Assembly (NCBI GenBank): GCA_001304855.1
Contig: BBZN01000002.1
Location: forward strand, 1-64,000
DNA from: Clostridia bacterium UC5.1-1D2
GTDB lineage: Bacteria > Bacillota > Clostridia > Lachnospirales > Lachnospiraceae
Direction of reading: 5' to 3'
Length of the DNA: 64,000 nucleotides
In this document: in pieces, positions 47,192 through 59,801 of the stretch
Numbering within the stretch: position 1 is the stretch's first letter
Layout of the letters: every line of letters starts with the position of its first letter
Program-made: the position numbers and the translations under genes
Notes under the pieces: generated by a model
Seen by the model: the letters and a program-made list of their open reading frames with translations, nothing else
Databases searched by the model: none
What the model was told of the DNA's origin: nothing

Positions 47192-48278
47192 ATGAGAAAT
47201 GAGGAGACGGCAGATATAGATTTTGACAGAGATTATGAATCCATCCGACAGGTGCCTGCAGGGCCCGGGGAGGAGGCCGGCAGAGAAAAGGCCGGCCTCT
47301 TTCCGGCGCCATGGAGCGAACGCTTGTGGGCAGCGCAACGGTAGGCGGAAGCCGGCGAAGGGACGCCAAAGGCGCGGGAACGGAGCCTGGGCGAGTCAGG
47401 AGCGCCGGGACGGTGCCGACGGGAACGGAGCTGGGCGAGTCAGGAGCGCCGGGACGGTGCCGGTGGGAACGGAGCCTGGGCGCGGAAAAGACGCCGAGGC
47501 CGGAAACGGTCCAGGGGAGAGGAAGCGCAGCAGGGGAAGGAGCGGCGGAACAAAGAGGGTTTCATCCGGGCCGAAAAGGGAAGAATTCCCTTCGCGGAGC
47601 GGGGCGAAAGGTTCCGGAACCGGTGGGGGAGCCGGAAGAAAGGGTTCCCAAGGGGGCAAGGCGGCAGCGCTGATTCTTGCGCTGATTCTGGGGGCGGGCG
47701 CAGGCCTTGGAGGGGGATACTGCCTCTGGGGATGGGAGCGTCCTTATACCGTGGACTTGAAAGCAGTGGAAGTTCCCGACTGGGTAACTCAGGATTTTAT
47801 AAGAAAGAACATTTTCTCCAGGCCGGATGTAAGCAGGAAACGGGTCAATAATATTGTTATACACTATGTGGCAAACCCCGGAACTACGGCCCGGAAGAAC
47901 AGGGATTATTTTGACGGCCTTGCAGATCAGGACCCTCAGGCCCAGGGAGCTTCCGCCAGCAGCCATTTCATCGTAGGTCTGGAGGGCGAGGTCATCCAGT
48001 GTATTCCCGTTACGGAGATCGCCTACGCCAACGCCCCGCGCAATGACGATACGGTAGCTATTGAGGTCTGCCACCCGGATGAAACAGGCAAATTCAACGA
48101 AGCAGCCTATGACTCCCTGGTTAAATTAACCGCCTGGCTGTGCAGGGAACTGAAGCTGGCCCCCAAAGATGTGATACGGCACTACGATGTGAACGGAAAA
48201 GACTGCCCCAAGTATTTTGTGGAACATGAAGAGGACTGGAAACAATTTATTAAAGATGTGAAAGAGGCTATGCCTTAG
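47192..48278 (+). CDS. Membrane-anchored N-acetylmuramoyl-L-alanine amidase (amidase_2)
   Basis: About 363 residues when repaired. The start MRNEETADIDFDRDYE at 47192 is favoured because it reads as normal coding sequence; the frame is lost in the GC-rich part between about 47260 and 47480. A low-complexity Arg/Gly/Ser-rich segment with a 45-bp tandem repeat precedes a membrane helix (AAALILALILGAGAGLGGGY). The outside amidase_2 domain follows, with IVIHYVANPG, SSHFIVGLEG, and the zinc ligands in IRHYDVNGKDCPKYF. It cuts the bond between muramic acid and the stem peptide. The N-terminal frame is uncertain; the catalytic domain is secure. Confidence 0.8.
47381..47480 (+). repeat. 45-bp tandem repeat inside the amidase gene
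   Basis: Two adjoining copies of a 45-bp unit beginning CGGAGCCTGGGCGAGTCAGG, followed by the first bases of a third. The second copy is 44 bases long because one C is missing, consistent with the deletion errors seen elsewhere. The unit encodes 15 residues of the basic linker. Confidence 0.75.
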
Positions 48279-48357
48279 GGCGCGTTTGGACATTCATTCC
48301 CGCCATCTGCGCGCCCTGTTTCCCGGTGCATTCGGCCCAATTCACCTGATACTGTTT

Positions 48358-48393
48358 GAAAGGCTGCGGATTCTGTTTCGTCCGCAGCCTTTT
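48358..48393 (+). terminator. Terminator of the amidase_2 gene
   Basis: AAAGGCTGCGGA pairs with TCCGCAGCCTTT around a ten-base loop and ends in T residues, about 80 bases after the stop. Confidence 0.88.
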
Positions 48394-48486
48394 CCTTGTT
48401 TCACTGACTTTGATTAACCTTTATAAGCCTGGGAACGGCAGCTGCCCTTCCGCCGGGTTTCTTCCTATTTAAAAGAAGAAGTATTG

Positions 48487-49295
48487 CTATAACGCCACCA
48501 TCTCAGGCGCTCTATGGTGGAAAACCGTGTAATATTTAAAGCCGCATTCTTTGAGGAGGGCTCTGCAGCGTTCAAACTCAAAACCCAGGTAATCGGGAAC
48601 ATGGGCATCTGAACCGATGGTGATCATTTCACCGCCCATTTCACGGTAGCGCAGCAGAATTTCTTTTCTGGGGTTAGGCTGCCCCAGGCCGTATTTGAAC
48701 CCGCCTGTGTTGCATTCCAGAGCCTTGCCGTGGTCTATCAGCGTTCTCAGAAGAGGATCGATCCACCGGCTGTACTGCTCATAGGAGTAGTAGACGTTCT
48801 GGTGAGGGGCATAGCGCACTGCGTAATCCAGATGTCCAAAGGAATCAAAGCAGTCATAGAGATGCTGGGCCCGTTTGAGGGACGCTTTGAAAAATGCTTC
48901 AAATCCGGGGACTTCGCCCCGCTTGTTCCAGAAGTGAGGTTCATAAGGGTCCATACTCTTTACAAAGTGGCTGGATCCGATAATGAAATCAAAGGATGTT
49001 CCATATCTGGCCACAAAATGGTGAAGATAATCATTCAGGTGGTCCTGGAGTCCAAGCTCAATTCCTATATTCAGCTTTATCCGGTTTTATATTCCTCCTG
49101 AAGCATCCTCAGGGTAGCCAGATAAGTGGGCACATCCAGAATAAAATTATCGTCACAAAATCCGCTGTCATAGTCGTGGTGGTCGGTAATGCACAATTCC
49201 TTCATGCCCAGGCTTATGGCTTTATCAATCTGATACCGCACCGGTGTATCGGAATCTCCGGAAAATTCAGTATGCAGATGGCAGTCGTAAATCAT
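48487..49295 (-). CDS. PHP-domain histidinol-phosphatase-like protein
   Basis: About 270 residues when repaired. The N-terminal YDCHLHTEFSGDSDTP is the PHP metal-binding motif; further ligands are in CITDHHDYD, IIGSSHFVKS and ITIGSDAHVPDYLG. The family includes histidinol-phosphate phosphatase (HisK/HisJ type) and related phosphoesterases. No other histidine-biosynthesis gene is near. A missing A near 49088 splits the frame; the lost link reads RIKLNIGIELGLQDH. GGAGACTTTCC-type sequence precedes the ATG. Confidence 0.82.
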
Positions 49296-49441
49296 AGGAA
49301 AGTCTCCTTATTATAATGTGTAAGCAGTTTCAGCTTCTTATGTCATTATATCAGAAACTGGACGAAAGGCAAGAAAAGGAAGGTTATTGATAGTAATTCT
49401 TACATATAATAGGGAGGGCATGGAAAAAATAAAAAAAGGAC

Positions 49442-49470
49442 TTGCCATTTTATGAGAAAAAGATTACAAT
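49442..49470 (+). promoter_or_regulatory. Sigma-70 promoter of the glycolytic genes
   Basis: TTGCCA at 49442-49447, a 17-base spacer, and TACAAT at 49465-49470, about 63 bases before the gap start codon. Confidence 0.75.
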
Positions 49471-49530
49471 GTATTAAGGTTGATTATTATTTAACAATAA
49501 TATAATTTTTATCAAACTAGGAGGAATTGA

Positions 49531-50562
<1,032 letters not shown>

Positions 50563-50583
50563 TAATAAGCAAGTAGACTCATG

Positions 50584-50613
50584 AAGGGTCCGGTCGTTTG
50601 GACCGGGCCCTTT
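50584..50613 (+). terminator. Terminator between gap and pgk
   Basis: AAGGGTCCGGTC pairs with GACCGGGCCCTT around a short loop, followed by TTGTTT. Read-through to pgk is likely partial. Confidence 0.75.
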
Positions 50614-50644
50614 GTTTGCTAGAATCTGAAAGGAGATTTATACT

Positions 50645-51858
50645 ATGTTAAATAAAAAGACGGTAGAAGATTTAAAAGATTTAAAGGGCAGGAAGGTGCT
50701 GGTGCGCTGTGATTTCAACGTGCCTTTAAAGGAAGGCGTTATCCAGAACTATAACCGCATTGACGGCGCTATCCCCACCATCAAGAAGCTTTTGGATCAG
50801 GGAGCCAAGGTTATTCTCTGCTCCCACTTAGGCAAGCCCAAGGGCGAGCCTCTGCCTGAGATGAGCCTTGCCCCTGTTGCGCCTGCGCTCAGCGAAAGAC
50901 TTGGCGTAGAAGTGAAATTCGTGGATGACGCCAAGGTTACAGGGCCTGAGACACAGAAGGTTGCGGCAGAGTTGAAGGAGGGAGAGGTTCTGCTCCTTCA
51001 GAACACGCGTTACAGAATTGAAGAAACCAAGTTCAAAGACGGCGATGAGGCTACGGAAGCTTATGCAAAGGAACTGGCAGGCCTCTGTGACGGTATTTTT
51101 GTAAATGACGCTTTCGGAACAGCCCACAGGGCCCATTGCTCCAACGTCGGTGTCACAAGATATACAAAGGAGAACGTAGTTGGCTATCTGATGGAGAAGG
51201 AGATTAAATTCTTAGGCCAGGCAGTTGAGAATCCGGTTCGTCCCTTTGTGGCTATTCTGGGCGGAGCGAAGGTTTCAGACAAGATCAACGTTATCAACAA
51301 CCTTCTGGACAAGGTTGACACGCTCATTATCGGCGGCGGTATGGCTTATACCTTTGCAAAGGCCCAGGGCCAGGAGATCGGCAACTCCTTATGCGAGGCG
51401 GATAAGCTGGATTACGCCTTGGAGATGGTTAAAAAGGCCCAGGAGAAGGGCGTTAAGCTGCTGCTTCCGGTTGACCACGTAGAGGGCAGGGAGTTCTCCA
51501 ACGATACAGAGCGCAAGGTAGTGGATGTTATAGACGCAGGCTGGTCAGGCTTTGATATCGGACCCAAGACCATTGCGCTGTACAAGGAAGCGCTTAAGGG
51601 CGCCAAGACAGTTGTGTGGAACGGACCTATGGGCGTATTTGAATTCTCCAACTTTGCTGAGGGAACCCTGGAAGTTTGCCGGGCAGTGGCAGAGCTGGCT
51701 GACGCCACCACGGTTATCGGCGGAGGAGATTCCGTGAACGCTGTTAAGCGACTGGCTTTGCCGACAAGATGACCCATATCTCCACAGGCGGCGGCGCTTC
51801 TCTGGAATTCCTGGAGGGCAAGGAACTTCCGGGCGTGGCTGCAGCCGACAACAAGTAA
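50645..51858 (+). CDS. pgk: Phosphoglycerate kinase
   Basis: About 404 residues when repaired. [15 protein letters not shown] is the phosphoglycerate-binding start, [17 protein letters not shown] and [17 protein letters not shown] are typical, and [18 protein letters not shown] ends in the nucleotide-binding hinge. A missing G near 51752 truncates the frame; the true C-terminus ([20 protein letters not shown]) continues to 51858. AAAGGAG precedes the ATG. The tpiA gene follows after 47 bases. Confidence 0.95.
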
Positions 51859-51905
51859 ATTTTCGAGGCACCCCAATATCTGAATATAAAGGAGAGGGAA
51901 CTATC

Positions 51906-52658
51906 ATGGCAAGAAAGAAAATAATCGCAGGCAACTGGAAAATGAACATGACGCCAACAGAAGCAGTTGCTCTGGTAAATCAGTTAAAACCATTAGTGGC
52001 CAATGATGAGGCAGACGTAGTATTCTGCGTTCCGGCCATCGACATCATTCCTGCAATGGAGGCGGCTAAGGGGAGCAATATCTCCATCGGCGCCGAGAAT
52101 ATGTATTATGAGGAGAAGGGAGCCTACACAGGCGAGATTTCTCCGGCTATGCTGGTAGATGCAGGCGTTAAGTACGTTATCATCGGACATTCTGAGAGAC
52201 GTGAGTATTTTGCGGAGACGGATGAGACTGTGAACAAGAAGGTGCTGAAAGCCTTTGAGCACAATCTTACGCCCATTATCTGCTGCGGCGAGACTCTGAC
52301 CCAGAGAGAGCAGGGCATCACCATCGACTGGATCCGCCAGCAGATTAAGATTGCATTCTTAAATGTGACGGCGGATCAGGCTAAGACGGCTGTTATCGCC
52401 TACGAGCCAATCTGGGCTATCGGAACAGGCAAGGTTGCAACCACTGAGCAGGCCCAGGAGGTTTGTGCAGCCATCCGCCTGTGCATCGGTGAGATTTACG
52501 ATGAGGCCACCGCACAGGCTATCCGTATCCAGTACGGCGGTTCTGTGTCCGCTTCCTCCGCACCGGAGCTCTTCGCCCAGGCCGATATCGACGGCGGACT
52601 GGTAGGCGGCGCTTCCCTTAAGCCGGATTTCGGAAGCATCGTCAATTATAAAGCATAA
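51906..52658 (+). CDS. tpiA: Triosephosphate isomerase
   Basis: An intact 250-residue enzyme interconverting dihydroxyacetone phosphate and glyceraldehyde 3-phosphate. [18 protein letters not shown] is the N-terminal signature with Asn and Lys, [13 protein letters not shown] carries the catalytic His, and [15 protein letters not shown] the catalytic Glu and the mobile loop. AAAGGAGAG precedes the ATG. It lies between pgk and gpmI. Confidence 0.96.
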   Translation: MARKKIIAGNWKMNMTPTEAVALVNQLKPLVANDEADVVFCVPAIDIIPAMEAAKGSNISIGAENMYYEEKGAYTGEISPAMLVDAGVKYVIIGHSERREYFAETDETVNKKVLKAFEHNLTPIICCGETLTQREQGITIDWIRQQIKIAFLNVTADQAKTAVIAYEPIWAIGTGKVATTEQAQEVCAAIRLCIGEIYDEATAQAIRIQYGGSVSASSAPELFAQADIDGGLVGGASLKPDFGSIVNYKA

Positions 52659-52705
52659 GGTAATTGTTCTGAACTGTTACAGCATAAGCTATAAGTGATA
52701 AGGAA

Positions 52706-52740
52706 ATGCCCTGGAGCCGGGATTTTTGGCTTCAGGGCAT
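52706..52740 (+). terminator. Hairpin after tpiA
   Basis: ATGCCCTGGAGCC pairs with GGCTTCAGGGCAT (one wobble). There is no T run, so it may protect the mRNA end or act as a weak terminator. The remaining bases up to gpmI at 52899 show no gene. Confidence 0.5.
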
Positions 52741-52898
52741 AGCGTCATTCTGAGTTTATTCCCAGGGGAGCCGGTGAAAATGGTCATGGACACAGGGCCG
52801 GACGGACATACAGGCAGATCGCTCCCCTTCCGGTGGGCTTGCTGCAGGGCTTCAGGGGAAACTTAAAATGCGGATCGATGTAAAGGAGATATATAATT

Positions 52899-54439
52899 AT
52901 GAGCAAGAAACCAACCGTATTAATGATACTTGACGGCTACGGCCTCAATGACAACTGCGATCACAATGCTGTGTGTGAGGGTAAAACCCCCGTTATGGAC
53001 CAGCTGATGAGCCAGTGCCCCTTTGTAAAGGGCGAGGCCAGCGGTATGGCGGTGGGACTGCCTGAGGGCCAGATGGGCAACTCAGAGGTGGGCCATTTGA
53101 ATATGGGCGCAGGCCGCATCGTGTACCAGGAGCTTACAAGAATTACGAAAGCGATTCAGGACGGAGATTTCTTCCAGGTTCCTGAGTTCCTGACAGCGGT
53201 AGAAAACTGTAAGAAAAATGGCTCTGCGCTCCATCTCTTCGGCCTTGTGTCCGACGGAGGGGTTCACAGCCACAACACCCACATCTACGGGCTGCTGGAG
53301 CTGGCCAGGAGAAACGGTCTTTCCAAGGTATTTGTACACTGCTTCCTGGACGGCCGCGACACGCCTCCGGAATCCGGCAAGGGGTATGTGGCGGAGCTGG
53401 AAGCCAAGATGAAGGAGATCGGCGTAGGCCAGGTGGCCTCCGTAATGGGCGCTACTACGCCATGGACCGCGACAAGCGGTGGGATCGCGTGGAGCTGGCC
53501 TACAATGCTTTGACAAAAGGCCAGGGAAACAGGGCGGCAGGCGCAGTGGAAGGGATTCAGGCCTCCTATGACGATGAAAAGCCTGATGAGTTCGTCCTTC
53601 CCTTTGTGGTAGAGAAGGAGGGAAAGCCGGTTGCAACGATTCAGGACGGGGATTCCGTTATTTTTTATAACTTCAGGCCGGACCGGGCAAGGGAGCTCAC
53701 CCATGCATTCTGCGACCAGTCCTTCGACGGGTTTGCAAGGGATAAAAAGCTGGATCTGGTATTCGTATGCTTTACAGATTATGATGAAACCATTACAGGA
53801 AAGCTGGTGGCATTTAAGAAGGAGAGCATTACCAACACCTTTGGAGAATTCCTGGCTGCCCACGGCAAGACTCAGGTGAGAATTGCTGAGACGGAGAAAT
53901 ACGCCCACGTTACCTTTTTCTTTAACGGAGGCGTGGAGGAGCCCAACAAGGGCGAGGACAGAATTCTGGTTCCCTCTCCAAAGGAAGTGGCCACGTATGA
54001 CTTAAAGCCGGAGATGAGCGCTTACGGAGTGTGTGACAAGCTGGTGGAAGCCATCAAGTCGGATAAGTACGACGTAGTGATTATCAATTTTGCCAACCCC
54101 GATATGGTAGGCCACACGGGAGTTGAGGAGGCGGCCATCAGGGCAATTGAGACGGTGGACGCCTGCGTGGGCCGGGTTGTGGAGGCCATCAGGGAGGTGG
54201 ACGGAGTGATGTTCATCTGTGCGGACCATGGAAATGCAGAGCAGCTGGTGGATTACAACACAGGCGAACCATTTACCGCCCACACCACCAATCCCGTTCC
54301 CTTCATTCTGGTGAATGCCGGTCCGGGCGTAAAGCTCCGCGAAGGCGGCGCGCTCTGCGACATTGCTCCTACCCTCATAGACCTGATGGGTATGGAACAG
54401 CCCAGGGAAATGACAGGAAAATCACTGCTGGTAAAATAA
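52899..54439 (+). CDS. gpmI: Cofactor-independent phosphoglycerate mutase
   Basis: About 513 residues when repaired, the manganese-dependent type of mutase. [13 protein letters not shown] holds the first metal ligand, [17 protein letters not shown] the catalytic Ser, [12 protein letters not shown] and [13 protein letters not shown] (joined across the break) bind substrate, and [14 protein letters not shown] and AHTTNPVPF supply further metal ligands. A missing G near 53449 splits the frame. AAAGGAG precedes the ATG. It closes the glycolytic run and is followed by a terminator. Confidence 0.95.
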
Positions 54440-54455
54440 GAGACGTAAGAGAATG

Positions 54456-54501
54456 AAAAAGGTTGTGGGCTCCTCCCCCGGGAGGGCTTCACAGCCTTTT
54501 T
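54456..54501. terminator. Terminator after gpmI
   Basis: A long imperfect stem (AAAAAGG, TGTG and GGCTCCTCCC against GGGAGGGCTT, CACA and CCTTTTT) with T runs on both strands. It could serve both gpmI and the convergent antiporter gene. Confidence 0.8.
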
Positions 54502-54527
54502 CATCTGCCGGAAATATGGCGGCCTGA

Positions 54528-54587
54528 AGCGTCAGGCGTGACTGCCAGAAGATGCCGCCGCGTGAGCGTCAGGCGTGACTGTCAGAA
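54528..54587. repeat. Pair of 23-bp direct repeats
   Basis: AGCGTCAGGCGTGACTGCCAGAA at 54528-54550 recurs at 54565-54587 with one C-to-T change (22 of 23 bases the same), separated by 14 bases, in the gap between the convergent gpmI and antiporter genes. Function unknown. Confidence 0.6.
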
Positions 54588-54616
54588 CCGGCCCGGAACC
54601 GGAGCCCGGTATATCG

Positions 54617-55911
54617 TTAGAGGGCTGCATGTCCCGGCGCGGGCTGCTGGTCTGTTTCCCGGCACAATTCTCTTTCCTTGTCCTGATTGGAAGATTTTTT
54701 TATACCCTCAGCCTCCGGTTTCCCGGGAATACTGCCGGAGCGTTTGATTGCCAGTTTGGCGCAGGCAGGCCCCACCATCTCATAGAGCAGTCCGCTGGAT
54801 AGAATTATGGTAGACAGAAGCTGGCCGCTTTCCTGTGGCAGCATGCGCTGTCCCAGAGCTGCAAGACCGATGGATACCCCTGCCTGGGGAATGAGTGCCA
54901 GGCCGAAATAACGGCGGACTTCAGGCGAAGCGTGGATAACAGCGGCCCCTGCAGCGCTGCCTGCGTATTTTCCCAGAATCCGTACCAGAAAATATACGAC
55001 TCCGATGACTCCCGCGGCTTTCAGGCTGGGGAGCGCCAGGCGCATGCCTGAGAGCACGAAAAACATTACCAGCAGCGGCGGCGTAAACTGATTCAGCTGC
55101 TTAAACAGATGACGGTTTCCGCTGGAGTTTATATAGCTGTGCCTGAGGCCATACAGGCCAGAAGAGGAGACACATTCAGGGCGGAGCAAATGCCCGCCAC
55201 CCCCATAATTGTGACGCAGGCCAGCACCAGACTGTGATCTTTGCTGCGGCGTTTGTGTATCAGACGGCTTAAAATAATTCCTGACAGGACCCCCAGTATG
55301 AGGGCCGCAAGATTGTAAATAACTGGAAGTATCACTTGGGCGGCAGTAACAGCGCCGCTGCCGGAGCCTGCCTGGACGCAGGCGGCGCATACGCTGAAGG
55401 CCACCAGGGCCACAGCATCATCCAGCGCAACCACCTGGAGAATCGTATCCACAAAGGGCCCTTTCGCTTTATACTGCCGGATGGTCATGATGGTGGACGC
55501 GGGAGCCGTAGCACAGCCGATAGCTCCAAGAAGGAGGCAGAACGGCAGGGAAAGCCCCATAAGGGCCATGGCGGCGGTTATGCAGACGCCAGCGGCGAGG
55601 GATTCAAAAAGAGTCAGGATTATCATGTTTTTCCCGTTGGCTTTCAGGGATGAGAGCTGGAAATATTTTCCTACGCCAAAGGCGATGAAGGCCAGAGCCA
55701 GGTCTGTGACAAAATCCATCTGCACGATATATTGGGAAGGTATCAGGCTCAGGCACCACGGGCCGATTATAACGCCTGCAATAATATACCCGGTTACATT
55801 GGGAAGGTGAAGCCTTTTGGTAATCCGCGTCATCAGAAAACCGGAGGCCAGCATGATGGAGATACTGAGTATTATCCCGGCAGCCCCTAAATTTGCGATA
55901 AACATTGACAT
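54617..55911 (-). CDS. CPA2-type cation:proton antiporter (Kef-like, membrane domain only)
   Basis: About 432 residues when repaired, with around 12 membrane helices. LHLPNVTGYIIAGVIIGPW is the typical N-terminal signature, and LQVVALDDAVALVAFSV contains the two adjacent Asp residues of the ion site. No RCK/TrkA-N domain follows, so it is a KefB/NapA-like exchanger without the nucleotide regulator. A missing base near 55133 splits it. The ATG at 55911 is chosen because AAAGGAG is eight bases before it; a GTG nine bases upstream lacks spacing. It is divergent from a LysR gene. Confidence 0.83.
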
Positions 55912-56124
55912 GATGAACACTCCTTTCTTCTACCTTTGTTTTGCTTGATTATAGATTGATTTAGTGATAAAATCAAATGATAATAATTGATTGGTATATA
56001 AAAAAATTTATAAAGCTGGGCCTGGGCCCGCAGCTGCCGGAACAAGCCTTTGGGAGCAGACGGCATAATTGCATGCAAGGGACGATTTTGTTGTCTCCAG
56101 CGCTTAGAATGAGGGGGACGGGCC

Positions 56125-57018
56125 ATGTTTGACACGAAGGTAAATACGCTTCTGGCTGTTATTGAGACAGGAAGTTACACAAAGGCTGCAAAGAAGCTGA
56201 ATCTCACGCAGCCTGCAGTCAGCCATCAGATACGGATGCTGGAAAACGAATTTAATATCAAACTGTTTTTCCGGGACAAAAATAAGCTGAAACTGACGCC
56301 TCAGGGGAAGATTCTGGTGCAGTACGCCCGCAGGGCGGCAGCTGTCTATGCCAATGCGCGTCAGGCCATCGAGGACAGCAAGACGGAAACCAGCCACCTG
56401 AACGTAGGTATCACTCCCACTGCAGGAGAGACGCTGGTTCCACAGGTTCTGGCGACTCTGTGCAATGAGAATCCCGGGATACATATAAATATTTGTGTTA
56501 ATACTATTCAAAAAATTTATACCCGTCTGAAAGCTTATGAACTGGATTTTGCAGTGGTGGAGGGAGCGCTCCCGGACGATGGGGTAGTGTCCACCACTCT
56601 GGATACGGACTATCTCTGCCTTGCCGTTTCTCCCCTCCACAGGCTGGCCAGGGCCAAGACCGTGTCCATTGAGGAGATACGCCATGAAAAGCTGATTCTC
56701 AGGAGCCGCAGCGCAGGTACGAGACAGTTGTTTGAAAAGCATCTGGGAGCCAGGGATATGAGCCTTTCGGAATTTAATGTGATCATGGAGCTGGACAATG
56801 TGTCTATGATTAAGGAACTGGTCAGCATGGATCTGGGAATTACCGTTATTTCCAAGAGTGCATGCAGGGAGGAATGTGCCAGCGGCCGCCTCGCCGTAGT
56901 GCCAATAGAGAACTCCTCTATGATCCGCCAGATCGATATGGTTTATCACAGAGATTTCCTCCATCCCCAGCTGATTGAAACGATTAGAGACATCTATGAA
57001 GAGCTTAAAACAAAGTGA
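56125..57018 (+). CDS. LysR-family transcriptional regulator
   Basis: An intact 297-residue regulator. The helix-turn-helix spans residues 1-60 (VIETGSYTKAAKKLNLTQPAVSHQI), followed by the effector-binding domain (LNVGITPTAGETLVPQVLATL). It is transcribed divergently from the CPA2 antiporter with a 213-base gap, the classic LysR arrangement, so the antiporter is the likely target. That gap is AT-rich near the antiporter; I could not fix a specific T-N11-A operator. Confidence 0.87.
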   Translation: MFDTKVNTLLAVIETGSYTKAAKKLNLTQPAVSHQIRMLENEFNIKLFFRDKNKLKLTPQGKILVQYARRAAAVYANARQAIEDSKTETSHLNVGITPTAGETLVPQVLATLCNENPGIHINICVNTIQKIYTRLKAYELDFAVVEGALPDDGVVSTTLDTDYLCLAVSPLHRLARAKTVSIEEIRHEKLILRSRSAGTRQLFEKHLGARDMSLSEFNVIMELDNVSMIKELVSMDLGITVISKSACREECASGRLAVVPIENSSMIRQIDMVYHRDFLHPQLIETIRDIYEELKTK

Positions 57019-57145
57019 TAAATAACCACTTCCATTTTTACAGGAAATAGGATACAATGAACATTAGCCGAACTCCCGGGACAGGGGAGTTAAAGGCTGG
57101 ACAAGGTAATTTTTAAAAGTATTTGTAAGACAGGAGTAATGTGTT

Positions 57146-58920
57146 GTGAGTGAGAAAAAAGGTATGCGTACAAGGAAGCTGCTGAAAAGCTTTTTGCCAT
57201 ATTATGGAAAGTACAAAGGGATCCTTGTGTTTGATTTGTTCTGCGCCGCTCTTACCACTCTGGGAGAGCTGGTGCTTCCTTTGATGCTGCGTTATATTAC
57301 CAACCAGGGTATGCAGGATCTGGCTGCTTTGACAGTGTCAAAGGTGGTAAAATCGGAATGCTGTATCTGGTTTTGAGAATTATCGATTCCCTGGCTGCCT
57401 ACTACATGGCTTATACAGGCCATGTAATGGGCGTTTATATTGAGACGGATATGAGACAGGACGCCTTTGAACATCTCCAGATGCTGTCCGACAGCTATTA
57501 CAGCAATACGAAGGTGGGACAGATCATGTCCCGCATTACAAGCGATCTGTTTGATGTGACGGAGTTTGCACATCACTGTCCTGAAGAATTTTTTATTGCT
57601 CTTCTTAAGACGGTGGTGTCCTTCGTAATTCTGGCAGGCGTCAATGTGGAGCTGACTCTGCTGATATTCGTGATGATCCCCATTATGATTATTTCCTGTA
57701 CCTGGTTTAATATGAAGGTGAAGCAGGCCTTCAGAAAACAGAGGAACCAGATTGGAGAGCTCAATGCCCAGATCGAGGATGCGCTCTTAGGCAACAGGGT
57801 AGTGCGCGCATTTGCAAATGAGCCCGTGGAGATCGAGAAGTTCGGCAAGGGCAATTCCGCTTTCATGCATATTAAGAAATACACCTACCGCTATATGGCC
57901 GCTTTTCAGATTACAACCCGCTCCTTCGACGGGATTATGTATGTGATCGTGATTATGGCAGGGGGAATTTTTATGATTCAGGGAAAGGTAGCTCCCGGAG
58001 ATCTGGTGGCCTACACACTGTATGTGACAACCCTCCTCACCACCATACGGCGGATTATTGAGTTTGCGGAGCAGTTCCAAAGGGGACTCACCGGAGTTGA
58101 GCGTTTTCAGGAGATTATGGATGTGGTGCCTGACATTAAGGATAAGAAGGACGCGGCTCCTCTTAAGAATGTAGAGGGGGCCATTTCATTTGAGCATGTA
58201 AGCTTTGAATATCCAGACGACCATGTGCCGGTTCTGGAGGATATAAACCTTCAGGTGCGGCCGGGAGAGCGTATAGCCCTTGTGGGGCCCTCCGGAGGAG
58301 GAAAGACTACCCTGTGCAATCTGCTGCCCAGATTTTATGATACGACCAAAGGGAGCATTTCCATTGACGGACAGAATATTAAGGACGTAACACTGAAAAG
58401 CCTGCGCTCCAACATCGGTGTGGTGCAGCAGGACGTGTATCTGTTCTCCGGCTCTGTGTATGAAAATATAAGCTATGGCCGTCCCGGCGCTTCCAGGGAG
58501 GAAGTGATAGAGGCAGCTAAAATGGCGGGGGCCCATGAGTTTATTATGGAGCTTCAGGAGGGTTACGACACCTATGTGGGAGAGCGGGGCGTGAAGCTTT
58601 CAGGAGGACAGAAACAGAGAATCAGCATAGCCAGGGTATTTCTTAAAAATCCGGCTATCCTTATACTGGACGAGGCTACCTCCGCCCTGGACAATGAGAG
58701 TGAATATCTGGTTTCCCTGTCTCTGCAGAAGCTGGCAAAAGGCCGCACAACCCTCACCATTGCCCACCGCCTTACCACCATTCAGGGGGCGGATCGGATT
58801 CTGGTGCTGTCAGGCAACCGGATTGTGGAAGAAGGAAATCATCATGAATTGCTGGAAAAGAAGGGGATGTATTACCAGCTGTATACCACAGCAAACCGTC
58901 TGACCCAGGGTATAGCATAA
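57146..58920 (+). CDS. ABC exporter, fused permease and ATP-binding protein
   Basis: About 592 residues when repaired. A six-helix membrane domain (about residues 20-320) is followed by the ATPase with GPSGGGKTTLCNLLP (Walker A), KLSGGQKQRISIARV (signature) and ILILDEATSALDNESE (Walker B). The family exports lipids, peptides or drugs as a dimer. A missing A near 57352 splits the first membrane helices from the rest. The GTG start has AGGAG upstream. A DegV gene follows after 15 bases. The substrate is unknown. Confidence 0.9.
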
Positions 58921-58935
58921 AGGAGACATTATAAT

Positions 58936-59801
58936 ATGAAAATAGCGATTGTTGCAGACAGCAACAGCGGAGTGACACAGAGCGAGGCGGAGGAGCTGGG
59001 GATTCACGTCCTGCCCATGCCTTTTATGATTGACGGAGCGGTGTACTATGAGGGGATCGATTTAAGTCCTGAGGAGTTCTACAGGAAGATGGAGGAGGGA
59101 GCGGATATTACCACCTCCCAGCCCTCGGTAGGAGACGTGACGGAGGCGTGGGACAGGCTTCTTGAAGCGTATGACCAGGTGGTGTATATTCCAATGTCCA
59201 GCGGTTTAAGCGGATCCTGTCAGACCGCCCTGATGCTGGCAGACGACTACGACGGCAGAGTCCATGTGGTAAATAACCAGAGAATTTCCGTGACCCAGAG
59301 GCAGTCGGCCTGGACGCCAGGGATTTGGCCGCAAAAGGATATAAGGCTCTGAGATCCGGGAGATTTTGGAACGGGCTAAGTTTGAGAGCACCATCTATAT
59401 CACAGTGGACACCTTAAAATATTTAAAAAAGGGAGGAAGGATTACCGGCGGCGGCAGCCTTGGGAACCCTTTTAAAAATCAAACCTGTGCTTACAATTCA
59501 GGGAGAGAAGCTGGATGCATTTTCAAAGGCCAGGACCATGAAGCAGGCTAAAACCACCATGCTCACGGCTCTGGCCCATGATTTGGAGGAGCGTCTGGGA
59601 GACAGGGAAGCCAGGCACACCTATCTTCAGATAGCCCATACCTGCAGCCGGGAAGCTGCCATGGAGCTGGCTGAGACGGTGCAGGCGCTGTATCCTCATG
59701 CGCCTGTGTACGGCGCCCCGCTGTCCCTGAGCATTGGATGCCACATTGGGCCGGGCGCTCTTGCAGTGGCCTGCACCAGGAAGTTAAAGGAGCTGGAGTA
59801 A
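58936..59801 (+). CDS. DegV-family fatty-acid-binding protein
   Basis: About 290 residues when repaired. IAIVADSNSGVTQSEAEELG and ITTSQPSVGDV are the N-terminal DegV motifs that bind the fatty acid carboxylate, and IYITVDTLKYLKKGGRI is the central signature. Related FakB proteins present fatty acids to the kinase FakA. Breaks near 59311, 59351 (single G) and 59455 (GC repeat) are restored by adding bases. AAAGGAG precedes the ATG. Its stop is directly next to the histidine kinase start. Confidence 0.9.

Noticed and set aside
47381-47480. CRISPR-like repeat array
   Set aside because: Only two adjoining copies without spacers, lying inside coding sequence.
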